From an uncultured Bacteroidales bacterium (GTDB taxonomy: Bacteria; Bacteroidota; Bacteroidia; Bacteroidales; F082), in assembly GCA_900317055.1 (NCBI GenBank), contig ONFF01000006.1:1-64000 (forward strand): a stretch of 64,000 nt of DNA, in the 5' to 3' direction. This document shows, in pieces, positions 25,217-34,708 of this stretch. Under the pieces are notes generated by a model. That model was not told the origin of the DNA and searched no databases. It was given only the letters and a program-made list of their open reading frames with translations. The first letter of the stretch is position 1. Every line of letters begins with the position of its first letter. The position numbers and the translations under genes are program-made.

Positions 25217-27679
25217 ATGTCTATGAAAAGATACATCCTAATCATCCTGTCGGTGTTGTTCATCTTCATGAGCTCCGACATCTACGCCCAAAGAAGAAAC
25301 CCAGCCAAAAATGCTGACTTGGCTTTTGGACGCAAACAGTATACCGAGGCTGCTGACCGCTATAAGAAAGCCTATCGCAAAGTGCGCCGCAACAAAGACG
25401 AACGCAACCGCATCAGTTTTCAGATGGCGGAATGCTACCGACTTATCGGCCTCACCAAACGCGCTGAACCTTACTACAAGCGTTTGCTGAAAACAGAATA
25501 TCCTAACACCCATCCCGAGGTCTATCTCTATTTGGCCGAAACCTATAAGATGAACGAAAAATACAAGGACGCCATCGAGATGTATGAGGCCTACGCCGAG
25601 AAAGTGCCAGATGACCCGAGAGGTCAGTTGGGTGTGGAAACCACGCAGCTGATCCAAGAATGGATAGAGAACCCGTCGAAATACCAGCTCACAATGCTGA
25701 AGAAGGTCAACTCAAGCAAAGACTCTGACTTTGGTGCCTGCTGGATCAACAACAACTATAATGAAATCATCTTTACCTCCACCCGCGATGCCGCTACTGG
25801 AAAGGAAAAAGATGGCATCACAGGACAGGAGTTTGCTGACTTCTTCATCTCAAAGCAAGACCGTAAAGGCGACTGGAGTACGCCCACTCTTGCCGATGAA
25901 AACGAAAACATCAACACTGAGGCCAGTGAAGGCACGCCTTTCATGAACTCGAAATACACCAAGCTTTATTTCACCCGCTGCCAAAACGGTGCCCACCGCA
26001 AGAACGGTTGCCAAATCATGGTGGCAGGCAAGAGTGGGGGTGCCTTCTCAGAAGCGCGTCCCGTGGAAATAGCTGGTGTAGACACCTTGGACATCGTTGG
26101 CCATCCTACCCTTTCGAGTGACGAGCTTATCTTGTACTTTGCTGCCGAGCGTAAAGGCGGCTTCGGCGGCAACGACATATGGGTCGCCATGCGTGACAAT
26201 GCCACTGAGCCTTTCAAGCACCCCTTCAACCTTGGCGAGAAAATCAACACCGCTGGTAATGAAGTGTTCCCCTTCTTAAGATACGACACGGTGCTCTATT
26301 TCGCCTCCGACGGTCACGGCGGTATGGGCGGATTGGACATCTTCGTCTCTTCCATGGATACCAGCGGCCAATGGGGCGAACCCCGCAACATGAAATACCC
26401 CATCAACTCGATTGGCGACGACTTCGCTATTGTTTTCCACCCCACCGAAGAGCGCGGCTTCATCTCTTCAAACCGTGGCAACAGCCGTGGCTTGGACAAC
26501 ATCTATTATTTTGAGGAGCCGCCCATTCTGTTCACCTTCTCAGGAACGGTCAAGGACGCAAAGACAAAGCAATATGCTAGCAATGCCGCTGTTCGCCTGA
26601 TTGGCAGCGATGGCTCCAACATCATGACTCGCACCAACGAGAAAGGCTATTTCAACTTCAGCGACAGCCAAATCAACAAGAACACGACTTACGACATCAC
26701 CATCGACAAGGACAACTATTTCACTTTGACTGCGCAACAGACCACCATAGGCTTGGAGTTCAGCAAGGACATCGTGCAAGACTTCGACATCGAGCCCATC
26801 CCGCAAGAGCCCATCATGCTGCCCGACATCCTTTACGATTTAGGCAAATGGGACCTCAAGCCACAGTTTGAAGACTCGTTGCAAGGCCTGATCGAGACCC
26901 TGCAAGTCAACCCGACCATCACCATCGAGTTGGCCTCCCACACCGATGCCCGAGACACTGATGAACACAACGACATCCTGTCGCAAAAGCGTGCCCAAAG
27001 TGTCGTGGATTACCTCATCATCCGTGGTATCGACCCGCTGCGACTCACAGCCAAGGGCTACGGTGAAAGGGTGCCGCGCACCATCCAAAACGACATCACC
27101 GTGAAAGGCTACACCTTCAAGGCAGGCACGAGACTCACAGAAGACTTCATCAACAAGTTGCCGAATACTGAGGTGAAGGAAGCCGCCCATCAGATGAACC
27201 GCCGCACTGAGTTCCGCATCTTGAGCAAGGACTATGTGCCGCGTGATGAAATCAAAGAAGGTGGCACGGTGAAAATCGCCATCAACCCGCAGGAAGACCA
27301 AAGCGAGATGTTCACAGTCGACAAGAAGGGCTATTTCAACTTCATAGCCAATGTGGACGGTTATAAAGAGCCTTTCACCTACAGCCAAAATGCCGACTTC
27401 TGTGTTTCGGAGAGCCGCGCCTTGCAGTTGTTAAAGGACGGCCGCATCACCGCCAGCGACTTCCAAGGCGATGTGGACAAGATCCTCACCACGGGTGGCA
27501 TTGCCAACAACGCCATCGTCGTCATCAAGGAAGTGAGAATCGCAGGCCGTTCGCTCTACAATGTGGAGTGTAAGGTCGTCAGTAAGATGGTCGAACAATG
27601 GGTCATCGGACAGAAGAACATGAAGCAACTCGGCAACTTCGAGTTTGACACCAAGGAGAAAAAACTGAAGTTCAAATAA
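25217..27679 (+). CDS. porE: PorE-like OmpA family protein (T9SS-associated)
   Basis: An 820-residue envelope protein with the domain order described for PorE of Porphyromonas gingivalis. It has a signal peptide (1-24), TPR-like helices (about 27-150), PD40/WD40-like beta-propeller blades (about 170-435), a carboxypeptidase-regulatory-like beta domain (about 440-530) and an OmpA C-terminal domain (about 533-670) with the peptidoglycan-binding SHTDARDTDEHND and QKRAQSVVDYL. PorE links the T9SS to peptidoglycan. Unusually, about 150 residues follow; they resemble an aspartic retropepsin-like fold (EVRIAGRSLYNVECKV, LGNFEFDTKEKKLKF) but the DTG motif is missing (SQNADFCVS). I start at MSMKRY because a purine-rich tract precedes it. 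A generic OmpA/PD40 protein remains possible. Confidence 0.85.
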   Translation: MSMKRYILIILSVLFIFMSSDIYAQRRNPAKNADLAFGRKQYTEAADRYKKAYRKVRRNKDERNRISFQMAECYRLIGLTKRAEPYYKRLLKTEYPNTHPEVYLYLAETYKMNEKYKDAIEMYEAYAEKVPDDPRGQLGVETTQLIQEWIENPSKYQLTMLKKVNSSKDSDFGACWINNNYNEIIFTSTRDAATGKEKDGITGQEFADFFISKQDRKGDWSTPTLADENENINTEASEGTPFMNSKYTKLYFTRCQNGAHRKNGCQIMVAGKSGGAFSEARPVEIAGVDTLDIVGHPTLSSDELILYFAAERKGGFGGNDIWVAMRDNATEPFKHPFNLGEKINTAGNEVFPFLRYDTVLYFASDGHGGMGGLDIFVSSMDTSGQWGEPRNMKYPINSIGDDFAIVFHPTEERGFISSNRGNSRGLDNIYYFEEPPILFTFSGTVKDAKTKQYASNAAVRLIGSDGSNIMTRTNEKGYFNFSDSQINKNTTYDITIDKDNYFTLTAQQTTIGLEFSKDIVQDFDIEPIPQEPIMLPDILYDLGKWDLKPQFEDSLQGLIETLQVNPTITIELASHTDARDTDEHNDILSQKRAQSVVDYLIIRGIDPLRLTAKGYGERVPRTIQNDITVKGYTFKAGTRLTEDFINKLPNTEVKEAAHQMNRRTEFRILSKDYVPRDEIKEGGTVKIAINPQEDQSEMFTVDKKGYFNFIANVDGYKEPFTYSQNADFCVSESRALQLLKDGRITASDFQGDVDKILTTGGIANNAIVVIKEVRIAGRSLYNVECKVVSKMVEQWVIGQKNMKQLGNFEFDTKEKKLKFK

Positions 27680-27683
27680 TTGG

Positions 27684-27758
27684 ATTATGGCTTATGACTA
27701 TGGCCTATGGCCACTTGGCCAATGAAAGTTGGCCATAGTCATAGGCCATAAGCCATAG
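27684..27758. repeat. Intergenic word-repeat hairpin (TATGGCC)
   Basis: Words such as TATGGCTTATGACTATGGCC on the left mirror AGTCATAGGCCATAAGCCAT on the right, with GGCCA...TGGCC near the loop. It lies between the PorE-like gene and purM. Confidence 0.75.
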
Positions 27759-27771
27759 TAAAAAAGAGAAA

Positions 27772-28935
27772 ATGGACAACCAAAGATATGCTCAACGCGG
27801 CGTCTCAGCCGAAAAAGAAGACATCCACAACGCCATCAAGAACCTTGACAAGGGTTTGTATCCCAACGCATTCTGCAAAATCATCCCCGACATCCTCGGA
27901 GGCGACCCATTGTATTGCAATATCATGCATGCAGACGGTGCAGGAACCAAATCCTCATTGGCCTACCTCTACTGGAAAGAGACTGGCGACATGAGCGTGT
28001 GGGAAGGCGTGGCACAAGATGCCGTGGTGATGAACACCGACGACCTCATCTGCGTGGGTGCGACGGACAACATGCTGCTCTCCTCCACCATTGGGCGCAA
28101 CAAGAGCCTGATTCCGGGCGAGGTGATCTCCGCTTTGATTAACGGCACCGAGCGTTTCTTGGAGAAGTTGCGCAAACTCGGCATCGGCATATATCTCACC
28201 GGCGGTGAGACCGCTGACGTGGGCGACCTCGTGCGCACTGTCATCGTCGACAGCACCGTGACAACACGAATCCGCCGCGATGAAGTGATTGAAAACAACC
28301 TCCAACCTGGCGATGTCATCGTGGCCTTCGCCTCTTACGGACAAGCCACCTACGAGGACAGCTACAACGGCGGCATGGGCAGCAACGGCCTCACCTCGGC
28401 CCGCCATGATATGCTGAACCATTATCTGGCCGAGAAATACGACGAGAGCTACGACCATAGCATCCCTGAAGATTTGGTTTATTCCGGTCCGCACAAACTG
28501 ACCGACCAGACCGAAGTCCCTGGGGTGGATGTAGGCAAACTCATCCTCTCGCCCACCCGCACCTACGCCCCGCTGATGATTCCGATTCTGAAGGAGTTCC
28601 GCAAGCAAATCCACGGCATCATCCATTGCAGCGGCGGTGCCCAAACCAAAGTGCTGCATTTCGTTGACAAGCTGCACATCGTGAAGGACAACATGATGGC
28701 TTTGCCGCCGTTGTTCCGCATGATTCAGGCCGCCTCAGGCACCGACTGGCACGAAATGTACAAGGTCTTCAACATGGGCCACCGTTTGGAAATCTACACC
28801 AACGAAAAGGCTGCCAATGAAATGATTGCTATTGCAAAGGATTTCAACATTGATAGTCAGATTATTGGGCATGTCGAGGCTTCGGAGCGCAAGAGACTGA
28901 CAATTAAGAGCGAGTTTGGTACTTTTGAGTATTAA
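27772..28935 (+). CDS. purM: Phosphoribosylformylglycinamidine cyclo-ligase (AIR synthase) PurM
   Basis: A 387-residue enzyme that closes the imidazole ring to give AIR in purine synthesis, using ATP. Recognisable parts are YAQRGVSAEKEDIHNAI at the N-terminus, HADGAGTKSSLAYLYW, MNTDDLICVGA, GIGIYLTGGETADVGDLV and GDVIVAFASYGQATYED. It is about 40 residues longer than E. coli PurM, as expected for the Bacteroidota type. No other purine gene is nearby. The only spacer from the upstream gene is the word-repeat hairpin. Confidence 0.92.
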   Translation: MDNQRYAQRGVSAEKEDIHNAIKNLDKGLYPNAFCKIIPDILGGDPLYCNIMHADGAGTKSSLAYLYWKETGDMSVWEGVAQDAVVMNTDDLICVGATDNMLLSSTIGRNKSLIPGEVISALINGTERFLEKLRKLGIGIYLTGGETADVGDLVRTVIVDSTVTTRIRRDEVIENNLQPGDVIVAFASYGQATYEDSYNGGMGSNGLTSARHDMLNHYLAEKYDESYDHSIPEDLVYSGPHKLTDQTEVPGVDVGKLILSPTRTYAPLMIPILKEFRKQIHGIIHCSGGAQTKVLHFVDKLHIVKDNMMALPPLFRMIQAASGTDWHEMYKVFNMGHRLEIYTNEKAANEMIAIAKDFNIDSQIIGHVEASERKRLTIKSEFGTFEY

Positions 28936-28957
28936 AAAAGAATAAAGCACAAACATT

Positions 28958-30298
28958 ATGAAAAAGACTCTTTTATCATTAATATTAGTCTGCCTCTTTC
29001 ATGGCATTTCGAGCGCACAAGTGTTCATTGATGCTTTCTTCCCTGAAAGTCCTTACTACGAAGGCCATTGTAGCTATTCCAATTACCAATTGGATACATT
29101 ATACTGGAAAGAATGGCACAACTATTATAGCCCTAATGGAGCGTTTTTTCATACTTTGGGAGAAGTAAAATATGTTTTTTCTTATCTTCCTGATGGTCAT
29201 GTCCATCAGATAATGGAATATGCATATGCTCAGGCCTACAATCAATGGCGGCAAGGATATCGTTATTCATTTGACTATGATGAGGATGGCCGACTGACAA
29301 GTTATAGAAGTGAGCAGCAAAAGCCTAATGGGCAATGGCAGTTTTATACCATCAAAGAATACACATATGACGATCAGGTCAGGGTATCTGTAATACACCA
29401 AACCAGTTGGATGGGCGAAGGCCATGAAGATGGCCATTACGAGTATCAATATGAATATGATGAAGACGGCCACTTGGTGAGTGAAGCTTATTTCCTGAAT
29501 GATCTTGACATCTATTTTTCCCGCTATCTATACGAATATGAGAACGATGAACTGACATCTAAATACTATCAAAGATGGTTGAGCCCAACAGGATGGACTG
29601 ACGTCGATTGGTTCCTTTTCAGTTACGAAAACGGCAAGGTATCAGACTGGATTCATCAAAGATGGGATACTTTAGCACAGAATTGGCACAATTATGAAAA
29701 AGAAACATACGAATACCATCCTGAAGAAGAAAGAGCATACATCATTTCCCAATCATGGGACAACGAATGGATAAACAGATACCGCGCGACCAATTTTATT
29801 TCACATGGCCGCCTTGTAATAGATAGCACACAAAAATGGCAAAACGAAAAATGGGTTGACTTTACGGCTTGCGACTATACATTTGACGATGCGGGGAATT
29901 TCATAGAAGCAAGATGGAAAGATTATATTGACGGTGAATGGATTGACAGTGACTACAACATTAAAACCATTGTCAGTTATAATGATGGAGTGTCTATCCT
30001 TTGCGACTATATTCAATCTTTTCAAGCAAGATACTCAAGCACCAACAGCACACCAGAATCACATATTACCAATCAGACTACCGTTTTTCCCAATCCAGGA
30101 ACAAACCAACTTACTATTCAAGCCGACACTCCCTTTACGGATGTCATAGTTTATGATATGACGGGCCGTCAAATATTCAGTCAATCCGTATCCGAAACTG
30201 CAATTCACATCAACACAGCAAGTTGGCCTTCTGGGGTTTATTTTTGGAAAGTACACAATTCAAGTTCTGTTCAATGTGGGAAATGGGTAAAAAACTAA
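28958..30298 (+). CDS. YD-like repeat surface protein with T9SS sorting domain
   Basis: A 446-residue secreted protein with a signal peptide (about 1-20). The body has repeated Y-x-Y-D-x-x-G-x-L units (YSFDYDEDGRLTSYR, YQYEYDEDGHLVSEA, YEYENDELTSKYY, YTFDDAGNFIEA), a pattern like YD/RHS or MORN-type sheets. A type A sorting domain closes it (VFPNPGTNQLTI to GKWVKN). No catalytic motif is seen, so it is probably a surface adhesin or structural protein. The gene is clearly more AT-rich than purM and prfA on either side, which suggests recent acquisition. Confidence 0.75.
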   Translation: MKKTLLSLILVCLFHGISSAQVFIDAFFPESPYYEGHCSYSNYQLDTLYWKEWHNYYSPNGAFFHTLGEVKYVFSYLPDGHVHQIMEYAYAQAYNQWRQGYRYSFDYDEDGRLTSYRSEQQKPNGQWQFYTIKEYTYDDQVRVSVIHQTSWMGEGHEDGHYEYQYEYDEDGHLVSEAYFLNDLDIYFSRYLYEYENDELTSKYYQRWLSPTGWTDVDWFLFSYENGKVSDWIHQRWDTLAQNWHNYEKETYEYHPEEERAYIISQSWDNEWINRYRATNFISHGRLVIDSTQKWQNEKWVDFTACDYTFDDAGNFIEARWKDYIDGEWIDSDYNIKTIVSYNDGVSILCDYIQSFQARYSSTNSTPESHITNQTTVFPNPGTNQLTIQADTPFTDVIVYDMTGRQIFSQSVSETAIHINTASWPSGVYFWKVHNSSSVQCGKWVKN

Positions 30299-30314
30299 TT
30301 CTTTTACAAAAGCC

Positions 30315-31421
30315 GTGGACATCACTGAAAAACTCGAAACGATAAAGCACCGCTGGGAAGAGATGGGCGAACAGCTCGCCGACCCTGCCGTGGCTTCCGA
30401 CATGAAGAAGTTCGTGAAACTCAACAAGGACTATAAGGACTTGGAACCCATTGTCATGGCCTTCAAGGAATACAAGACCTTGAAAGCCAATGTGGAGGAA
30501 GCTAAGGAAATCCTGGCCACGGAAAAGGATGAAGAAATGCGCAAGATGGCCCAGGAGGAATTGGATACTGCCCAGACGCGCATCGAACAGCTGGAGCAGG
30601 ACATCCGCGTGATGATGATTCCCAAAGACCCGCAGGACAGCAAAAACGCTGTTATGGAAATCCGTGCCGGCACGGGCGGCGACGAGGCATGCCTCTTTGC
30701 CGGAGACTTGTTCCGTATGTATTCCAAGTTCTGCGAAAACAAAGGGTGGAAAGTAGAAGTCACCAGTGTGAGCGAAGGCGCCAGCGGTGGCTACAAGGAA
30801 ATCGACTTCACCGTGACGGGCAATGGCTGCTACGGCATCCTGAAGTTCGAGTCGGGCGTACACCGCGTGCAGCGCGTGCCCAAGACCGAAGCCCAAGGCC
30901 GCATCCACACCTCTGCCGCTTCTGTGGCAGTACTTCCCGAAGCCGAAGAGTTTGATGTGGAAATCAACGAGGGCGAAATCAAATGGGACACCTTCCGCTC
31001 ATCGGGCGCTGGCGGTCAGAATGTGAATAAGGTGGAATCGGGCGTGCGCCTGCGCTATATGTGGAAGAACCCCAACACGGGCGAGATGCAGGAGATTCTC
31101 ATCGAATGCACCGAGACCCGCGACCAACCCAAGAATCGTGAACGCGCTTTAGCAAGGCTACGCACGCGAATCTACGATATGGAATACCAAAAATACATCA
31201 GCGACATCTCCGCCAAGCGCAAGACCATGGTCTCCACGGGCGACCGCTCGGCGAAGATCCGCACTTACAACTACCCTCAAGGCCGCGTCACCGACCACCG
31301 CGTGGAAGGCTTGACGGTCTACAACCTCGCCGCCGTCATGGATGGCGACTTAAACGAGATCATCAACCGCTTGCAGATGGCGGAAAACGCTGAAAGACTG
31401 AAAGAAAACATAGAATCATGA
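30315..31421 (+). CDS. prfA: Peptide chain release factor 1 (RF1)
   Basis: A 368-residue class I release factor reading UAA and UAG. The GGQ motif that triggers peptide release is at 233-235 (SSGAGGQNVNKVESGVR), preceded by the RIHTSAASVAVLPE strand and followed by QPKNRERALARLR. The start is GTG, 14 bp after the previous stop codon, with no evident ribosome-binding site. No prmC methylase gene is adjacent; pyrF follows after a dispersed palindromic element. Confidence 0.95.
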   Translation: MDITEKLETIKHRWEEMGEQLADPAVASDMKKFVKLNKDYKDLEPIVMAFKEYKTLKANVEEAKEILATEKDEEMRKMAQEELDTAQTRIEQLEQDIRVMMIPKDPQDSKNAVMEIRAGTGGDEACLFAGDLFRMYSKFCENKGWKVEVTSVSEGASGGYKEIDFTVTGNGCYGILKFESGVHRVQRVPKTEAQGRIHTSAASVAVLPEAEEFDVEINEGEIKWDTFRSSGAGGQNVNKVESGVRLRYMWKNPNTGEMQEILIECTETRDQPKNRERALARLRTRIYDMEYQKYISDISAKRKTMVSTGDRSAKIRTYNYPQGRVTDHRVEGLTVYNLAAVMDGDLNEIINRLQMAENAERLKENIES

Positions 31422-31440
31422 CACTACTCCTCACCCCTCG

Positions 31441-31530
31441 CCGTCATTGCGGGCTTGACCCGCAATCCCCTGAGCGAAAAGGATACTCCTTCGCGCATGG
31501 GAGATGGCGGATCCTTGTCCGCCATGACGG
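31441..31530. repeat. Dispersed two-palindrome element, copy 2 (full length)
   Basis: It begins CCGTCATTGCGGGCTTGACC and ends GTCCGCCATGACGG, so the outer CCGTCAT and ATGACGG form terminal inverted repeats around two separate palindromes. It lies between prfA and pyrF. Confidence 0.85.
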
Positions 31531-31590
31531 TAAAAAGCAGAAGGTTAGTCTTTCATGCTCCATTCTTAATGCAACAAATACTTATACACT

Positions 31591-32418
31591 ATGAATAAAC
31601 ACCAGTTATTTGAGCAAATCAAGAAAAAGCAGTCATTCCTTTGCGTCGGCTTAGATACCGACATCAACAAGATTCCGCAGGATCTCTTGGCTTTTGAGGA
31701 CCCTATTTTTGAATTTAACAAGCAAATCATCAACAAGACCGCACCATACGCCGTGGCCTACAAGCCCAATACGGCTTTCTACGAAGTGTATGGTGCCAAA
31801 GGCTGGCAGAGCTTAGAGCGCACCGTCCAATACATCAAGAACAACTATCCCGATGTCTTCATCATCGCGGATGCCAAGCGCGGTGACATTGGCAACACCT
31901 CGGCCAACTACGCCAAGGCCTTCTTCAACACCCTGAAAGCCGATGCACTGACCGTAGCGCCCTATATGGGCAAGGATTCCGTGGAGCCTTTCCTCAACTT
32001 CGAGGACAAATGGGTCATCCTCTTGGCCTTGACCTCCAACAAAGGCTCCCAGGACTTCCAATATCTTAATGTCGGAGAAAGGATGTTGCACCAACAAGTG
32101 CTGCAAACTGCCACCACTTGGGCTACTTCAGAACAGCTGATGTTTGTCGTCGGTGCGACGCATCCCGAAGAGTTGGGGGAAATCCGCAAGATGTTGCCTG
32201 ACTATTTCTTCCTCGTGCCTGGTGTGGGTGCACAAGGCGGCGACTTGCAGGCCGTGGCCCACAACGGCTTGAATGACGAATGCGGTTTGCTGGTTAACTC
32301 TTCGAGAGGCATCATCTATGCTTCGAATGGCAGCGACTTTGCCATCAGGGCTGGTGAGGAAGCAAGAAAATTACAGGCTCAGATGAGCGAGTTGCTGAAG
32401 GAGAAAGGATTGGTTTAA
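31591..32418 (+). CDS. pyrF: Orotidine 5'-phosphate decarboxylase PyrF (type 2)
   Basis: A 275-residue enzyme that decarboxylates OMP to UMP, the last step of de novo UMP synthesis. The length and the active-site block [11 protein letters not shown] (94-104) fit the long bacterial/mycobacterial-type subfamily. Further support comes from [12 protein letters not shown] near the N-terminus and the phosphate-binding PGVGAQGGD loop with [11 protein letters not shown]. It is separated from prfA by a dispersed repeat and ends at a bidirectional terminator. Confidence 0.95.
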   Translation: MNKHQLFEQIKKKQSFLCVGLDTDINKIPQDLLAFEDPIFEFNKQIINKTAPYAVAYKPNTAFYEVYGAKGWQSLERTVQYIKNNYPDVFIIADAKRGDIGNTSANYAKAFFNTLKADALTVAPYMGKDSVEPFLNFEDKWVILLALTSNKGSQDFQYLNVGERMLHQQVLQTATTWATSEQLMFVVGATHPEELGEIRKMLPDYFFLVPGVGAQGGDLQAVAHNGLNDECGLLVNSSRGIIYASNGSDFAIRAGEEARKLQAQMSELLKEKGLV

Positions 32419-32490
32419 TTTCCCAGTCTCCCTTAAAAGGGGGAGTCGCGCGCACAAACTTTCTGAATTGCTTTGCTTCGCTCGCAATGA

Positions 32491-32526
32491 CGAAAAAAGC
32501 CGCTTCGATTGAAGCGGCTTTTTTCG
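32491..32526. terminator. Bidirectional terminator between pyrF and the Omp28-like gene
   Basis: CGAAAAAAGCCGCTTC, GATT loop, GAAGCGGCTTTTTTCG is symmetric and can serve both converging genes. Confidence 0.9.
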
Positions 32527-32543
32527 TTGCACTAAATACCCGA

Positions 32544-34598
32544 TTAACGGGCCACTGAGAAGGTGCGGTTCAGCACAGCACCGTCGTTGGCACGAACACG
32601 GAGGAAGTAGATGCCATTGTTCAGGCTCTCCGTATTCAGTTGGATGTCATTGCCATTGACCTCTTGCGTCATCACACACTGACCAATGGTGTTGTACACC
32701 TCAATGCTCTTCATGTCTTCACCTTGGATGTTGAGCACACCCGAAGTCGGGTTAGGATAAATCTTCAGGGTCTCTTCCAGTTCGTTGACACCTTCCATCC
32801 AGGTCTGGAATGTGGTCTCAGCACCGTAGTAGGTCTCGCCGTTAACGACAGCGAAGGACTTCACCACATAGATACTGGAGTGTTCAAGCTCGTCAGTAGA
32901 GCCAAGGATCTTTCCGAATTCATTCAAGATGCCGGGGATAATCATCGGCTCGGAACTCGTCACCTTGCGGCACTCGAAGCCAACTCCTTCAGGATAGCCT
33001 TCGTAAACCAGTGAGGAAACAAAATCGGCATGGGTGTAATCCACATTGCTGACCTCGGTTTCACCAACTTCCACCGTGGCCTGGGGACCTCTCACTGAAA
33101 GCAGATGCGAGGCTTCACCTCCAAACTGACCATCGTTTTCATCTCCGAAAAGCACATTGCCTTGGCTGTCCTTCACGATGTAGTAACCATGACCGTATGA
33201 GCAGCAGATGCCATTTTGGCCGCCATCATGGATAGTGAAAGTGACGCATTCGTTAGCAGGCACAGTAATATGCTCGATATTGAGCTGAGTAACTGTGGCA
33301 CCACCGGCAAGCGTAGTATAAGGACCACCCGAAGCGATAACAGTACCATCAGAGGCGGTAAACTCCCAAGTGATTTGGGCACCATATTTATCTTGCATCA
33401 GCTCGAGGCGAAGTTGTTCTTCCTCTCCTTCTATTTCAAAATCAGACCATTCCATGCAGCTGAGGGTAGAAACAGATTGACATTCGACATCTTGACCATT
33501 GGCTTTGGTAATTTGCACCGTTATGGCATGGTTGCCAAAAGGAACCTCAACGGGGATTTCGACGTTTTCCATGGCATATTGCGGGAGCTCACCTTCCCAT
33601 TCCACAGAATAGTTATTGCCTTCAACCGCTGCCTCAATTGTCAAAGCTGTAAGGGTTTCCGTACCACCGTTTTGCACTTTAACCTCGACAGTCTTGGTGT
33701 GTGTACATGTAGCACCGCCAACCTGACTAATGCTTCTAATCATAGGATAGATGGGCTCGTCGGAGCCTTGCACCATGTCGAGTTTGCAGCCGGTCAGAAT
33801 AGGACGGTAGGCATTGCCTTGCTGGCGTTCGGCAACCCAAGCCAAGAAGAAGATGTTGTCGATATCAACATCCACGCCATTGGGGCTACCAATGACTTCA
33901 GGAATCTGATACGAATAGGTGCGGGTGACCAAAGTGCCTTGTGTAGTAGGGCTGATGGGATCGCCCCACGCACTTTCGCTGATGACATCGCGAAGAATGT
34001 GGGTGTGAACATACTGGTTTCCAATCCATTGAGTTGGGTTAAATGAAGGGTTACCATAGTCGGATTGAGAACCAAGGATGCTGTCTTGCAGCATAGCTAC
34101 GGTCAGGTAGTTTTGGTCAACGGTGCTGTTGCCTGTGTAATATACTTCAACTGTTATAGTAGCCATACGCGTCTGAGGATTGACGATGGCCATACCAGCA
34201 ATGTTGCATTCCGAAGCTTGGTTCATTTGTTGGTTGGCAATACCTGCCCAAGCACTTCTGCTCTGTCCGTTAGATGTTGAACGGTTGACTACTCCAGAAG
34301 GGTATCCGTCGATACTGAAACCACCGTGGATAGTGTTACCGTCTTGGGTAATCATGTTAGGATAAGAGGTTTGGGCATAACCACCAGCATGGATGTTGAT
34401 AGCCCAAAGTCTGCCAGGATTGGCAGCCATCAATTCATTTGCGATACGGTGGCCATCAGGACAATAGCCGCAGCCTCGTCCAGTGAACTCTTCGATGATA
34501 ACGTTCCTGTTGGCAGGTTCTGTTGATACATACTGCTGGGCTTTCAGCGAAAAGGTGAAGGCCAACAAAGCCATTAAGGCAAAAGTAAACTTCTTCAT
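32544..34598 (-). CDS. Omp28-related secreted protein with thioredoxin-like motif and T9SS sorting domain
   Basis: A 684-residue secreted protein. After the signal peptide (1-20) comes an Omp28-type domain starting NVIIEEFTGRGCGYC, with a CxxC pair (C43 and C46) in a thioredoxin-like setting. The middle holds beta-sandwich domains (about 250-550). The C-terminus is a type A T9SS sorting domain (IYPNPTSGVLNIQG to RTFSVAR). Omp28 of P. gingivalis is a surface adhesin; the CxxC suggests redox or disulphide chemistry. I start at 34598 (MKKFTF) because the longer frame crosses the promoter at 34635. Confidence 0.88.
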   Translation of the reverse strand: MKKFTFALMALLAFTFSLKAQQYVSTEPANRNVIIEEFTGRGCGYCPDGHRIANELMAANPGRLWAINIHAGGYAQTSYPNMITQDGNTIHGGFSIDGYPSGVVNRSTSNGQSRSAWAGIANQQMNQASECNIAGMAIVNPQTRMATITVEVYYTGNSTVDQNYLTVAMLQDSILGSQSDYGNPSFNPTQWIGNQYVHTHILRDVISESAWGDPISPTTQGTLVTRTYSYQIPEVIGSPNGVDVDIDNIFFLAWVAERQQGNAYRPILTGCKLDMVQGSDEPIYPMIRSISQVGGATCTHTKTVEVKVQNGGTETLTALTIEAAVEGNNYSVEWEGELPQYAMENVEIPVEVPFGNHAITVQITKANGQDVECQSVSTLSCMEWSDFEIEGEEEQLRLELMQDKYGAQITWEFTASDGTVIASGGPYTTLAGGATVTQLNIEHITVPANECVTFTIHDGGQNGICCSYGHGYYIVKDSQGNVLFGDENDGQFGGEASHLLSVRGPQATVEVGETEVSNVDYTHADFVSSLVYEGYPEGVGFECRKVTSSEPMIIPGILNEFGKILGSTDELEHSSIYVVKSFAVVNGETYYGAETTFQTWMEGVNELEETLKIYPNPTSGVLNIQGEDMKSIEVYNTIGQCVMTQEVNGNDIQLNTESLNNGIYFLRVRANDGAVLNRTFSVAR

Positions 34599-34634
34599 AG
34601 TGTTATAGTTTAGCTGATTAATACTTTTCCGCCA

Positions 34635-34642
34635 CAAAAATA
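34635..34642 (-). promoter_or_regulatory. -7 element of the Omp28-like gene
   Basis: TAttTTTG on the minus strand, 36 bp before the ATG. Confidence 0.75.
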
Positions 34643-34652
34643 CACATTAATT

Positions 34653-34683
34653 AAAAAATGCGCCAAAAAGTGGCGCATTTTTT
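34653..34683 (-). terminator. Terminator of ilvE
   Basis: AAAAAATGCGCCA pairs with TGGCGCATTTTTT around a 5-nt loop; symmetric, 25 bp past the ilvE stop. Confidence 0.85.
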
Positions 34684-34708
34684 CAAACTTTTTTCGATTA
34701 GCCTATAA

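Noticed and set aside
32475..32492. Another copy of the dispersed palindrome before the pyrF terminator
   Set aside because: Only GCAATGACG is shared, too short to call.
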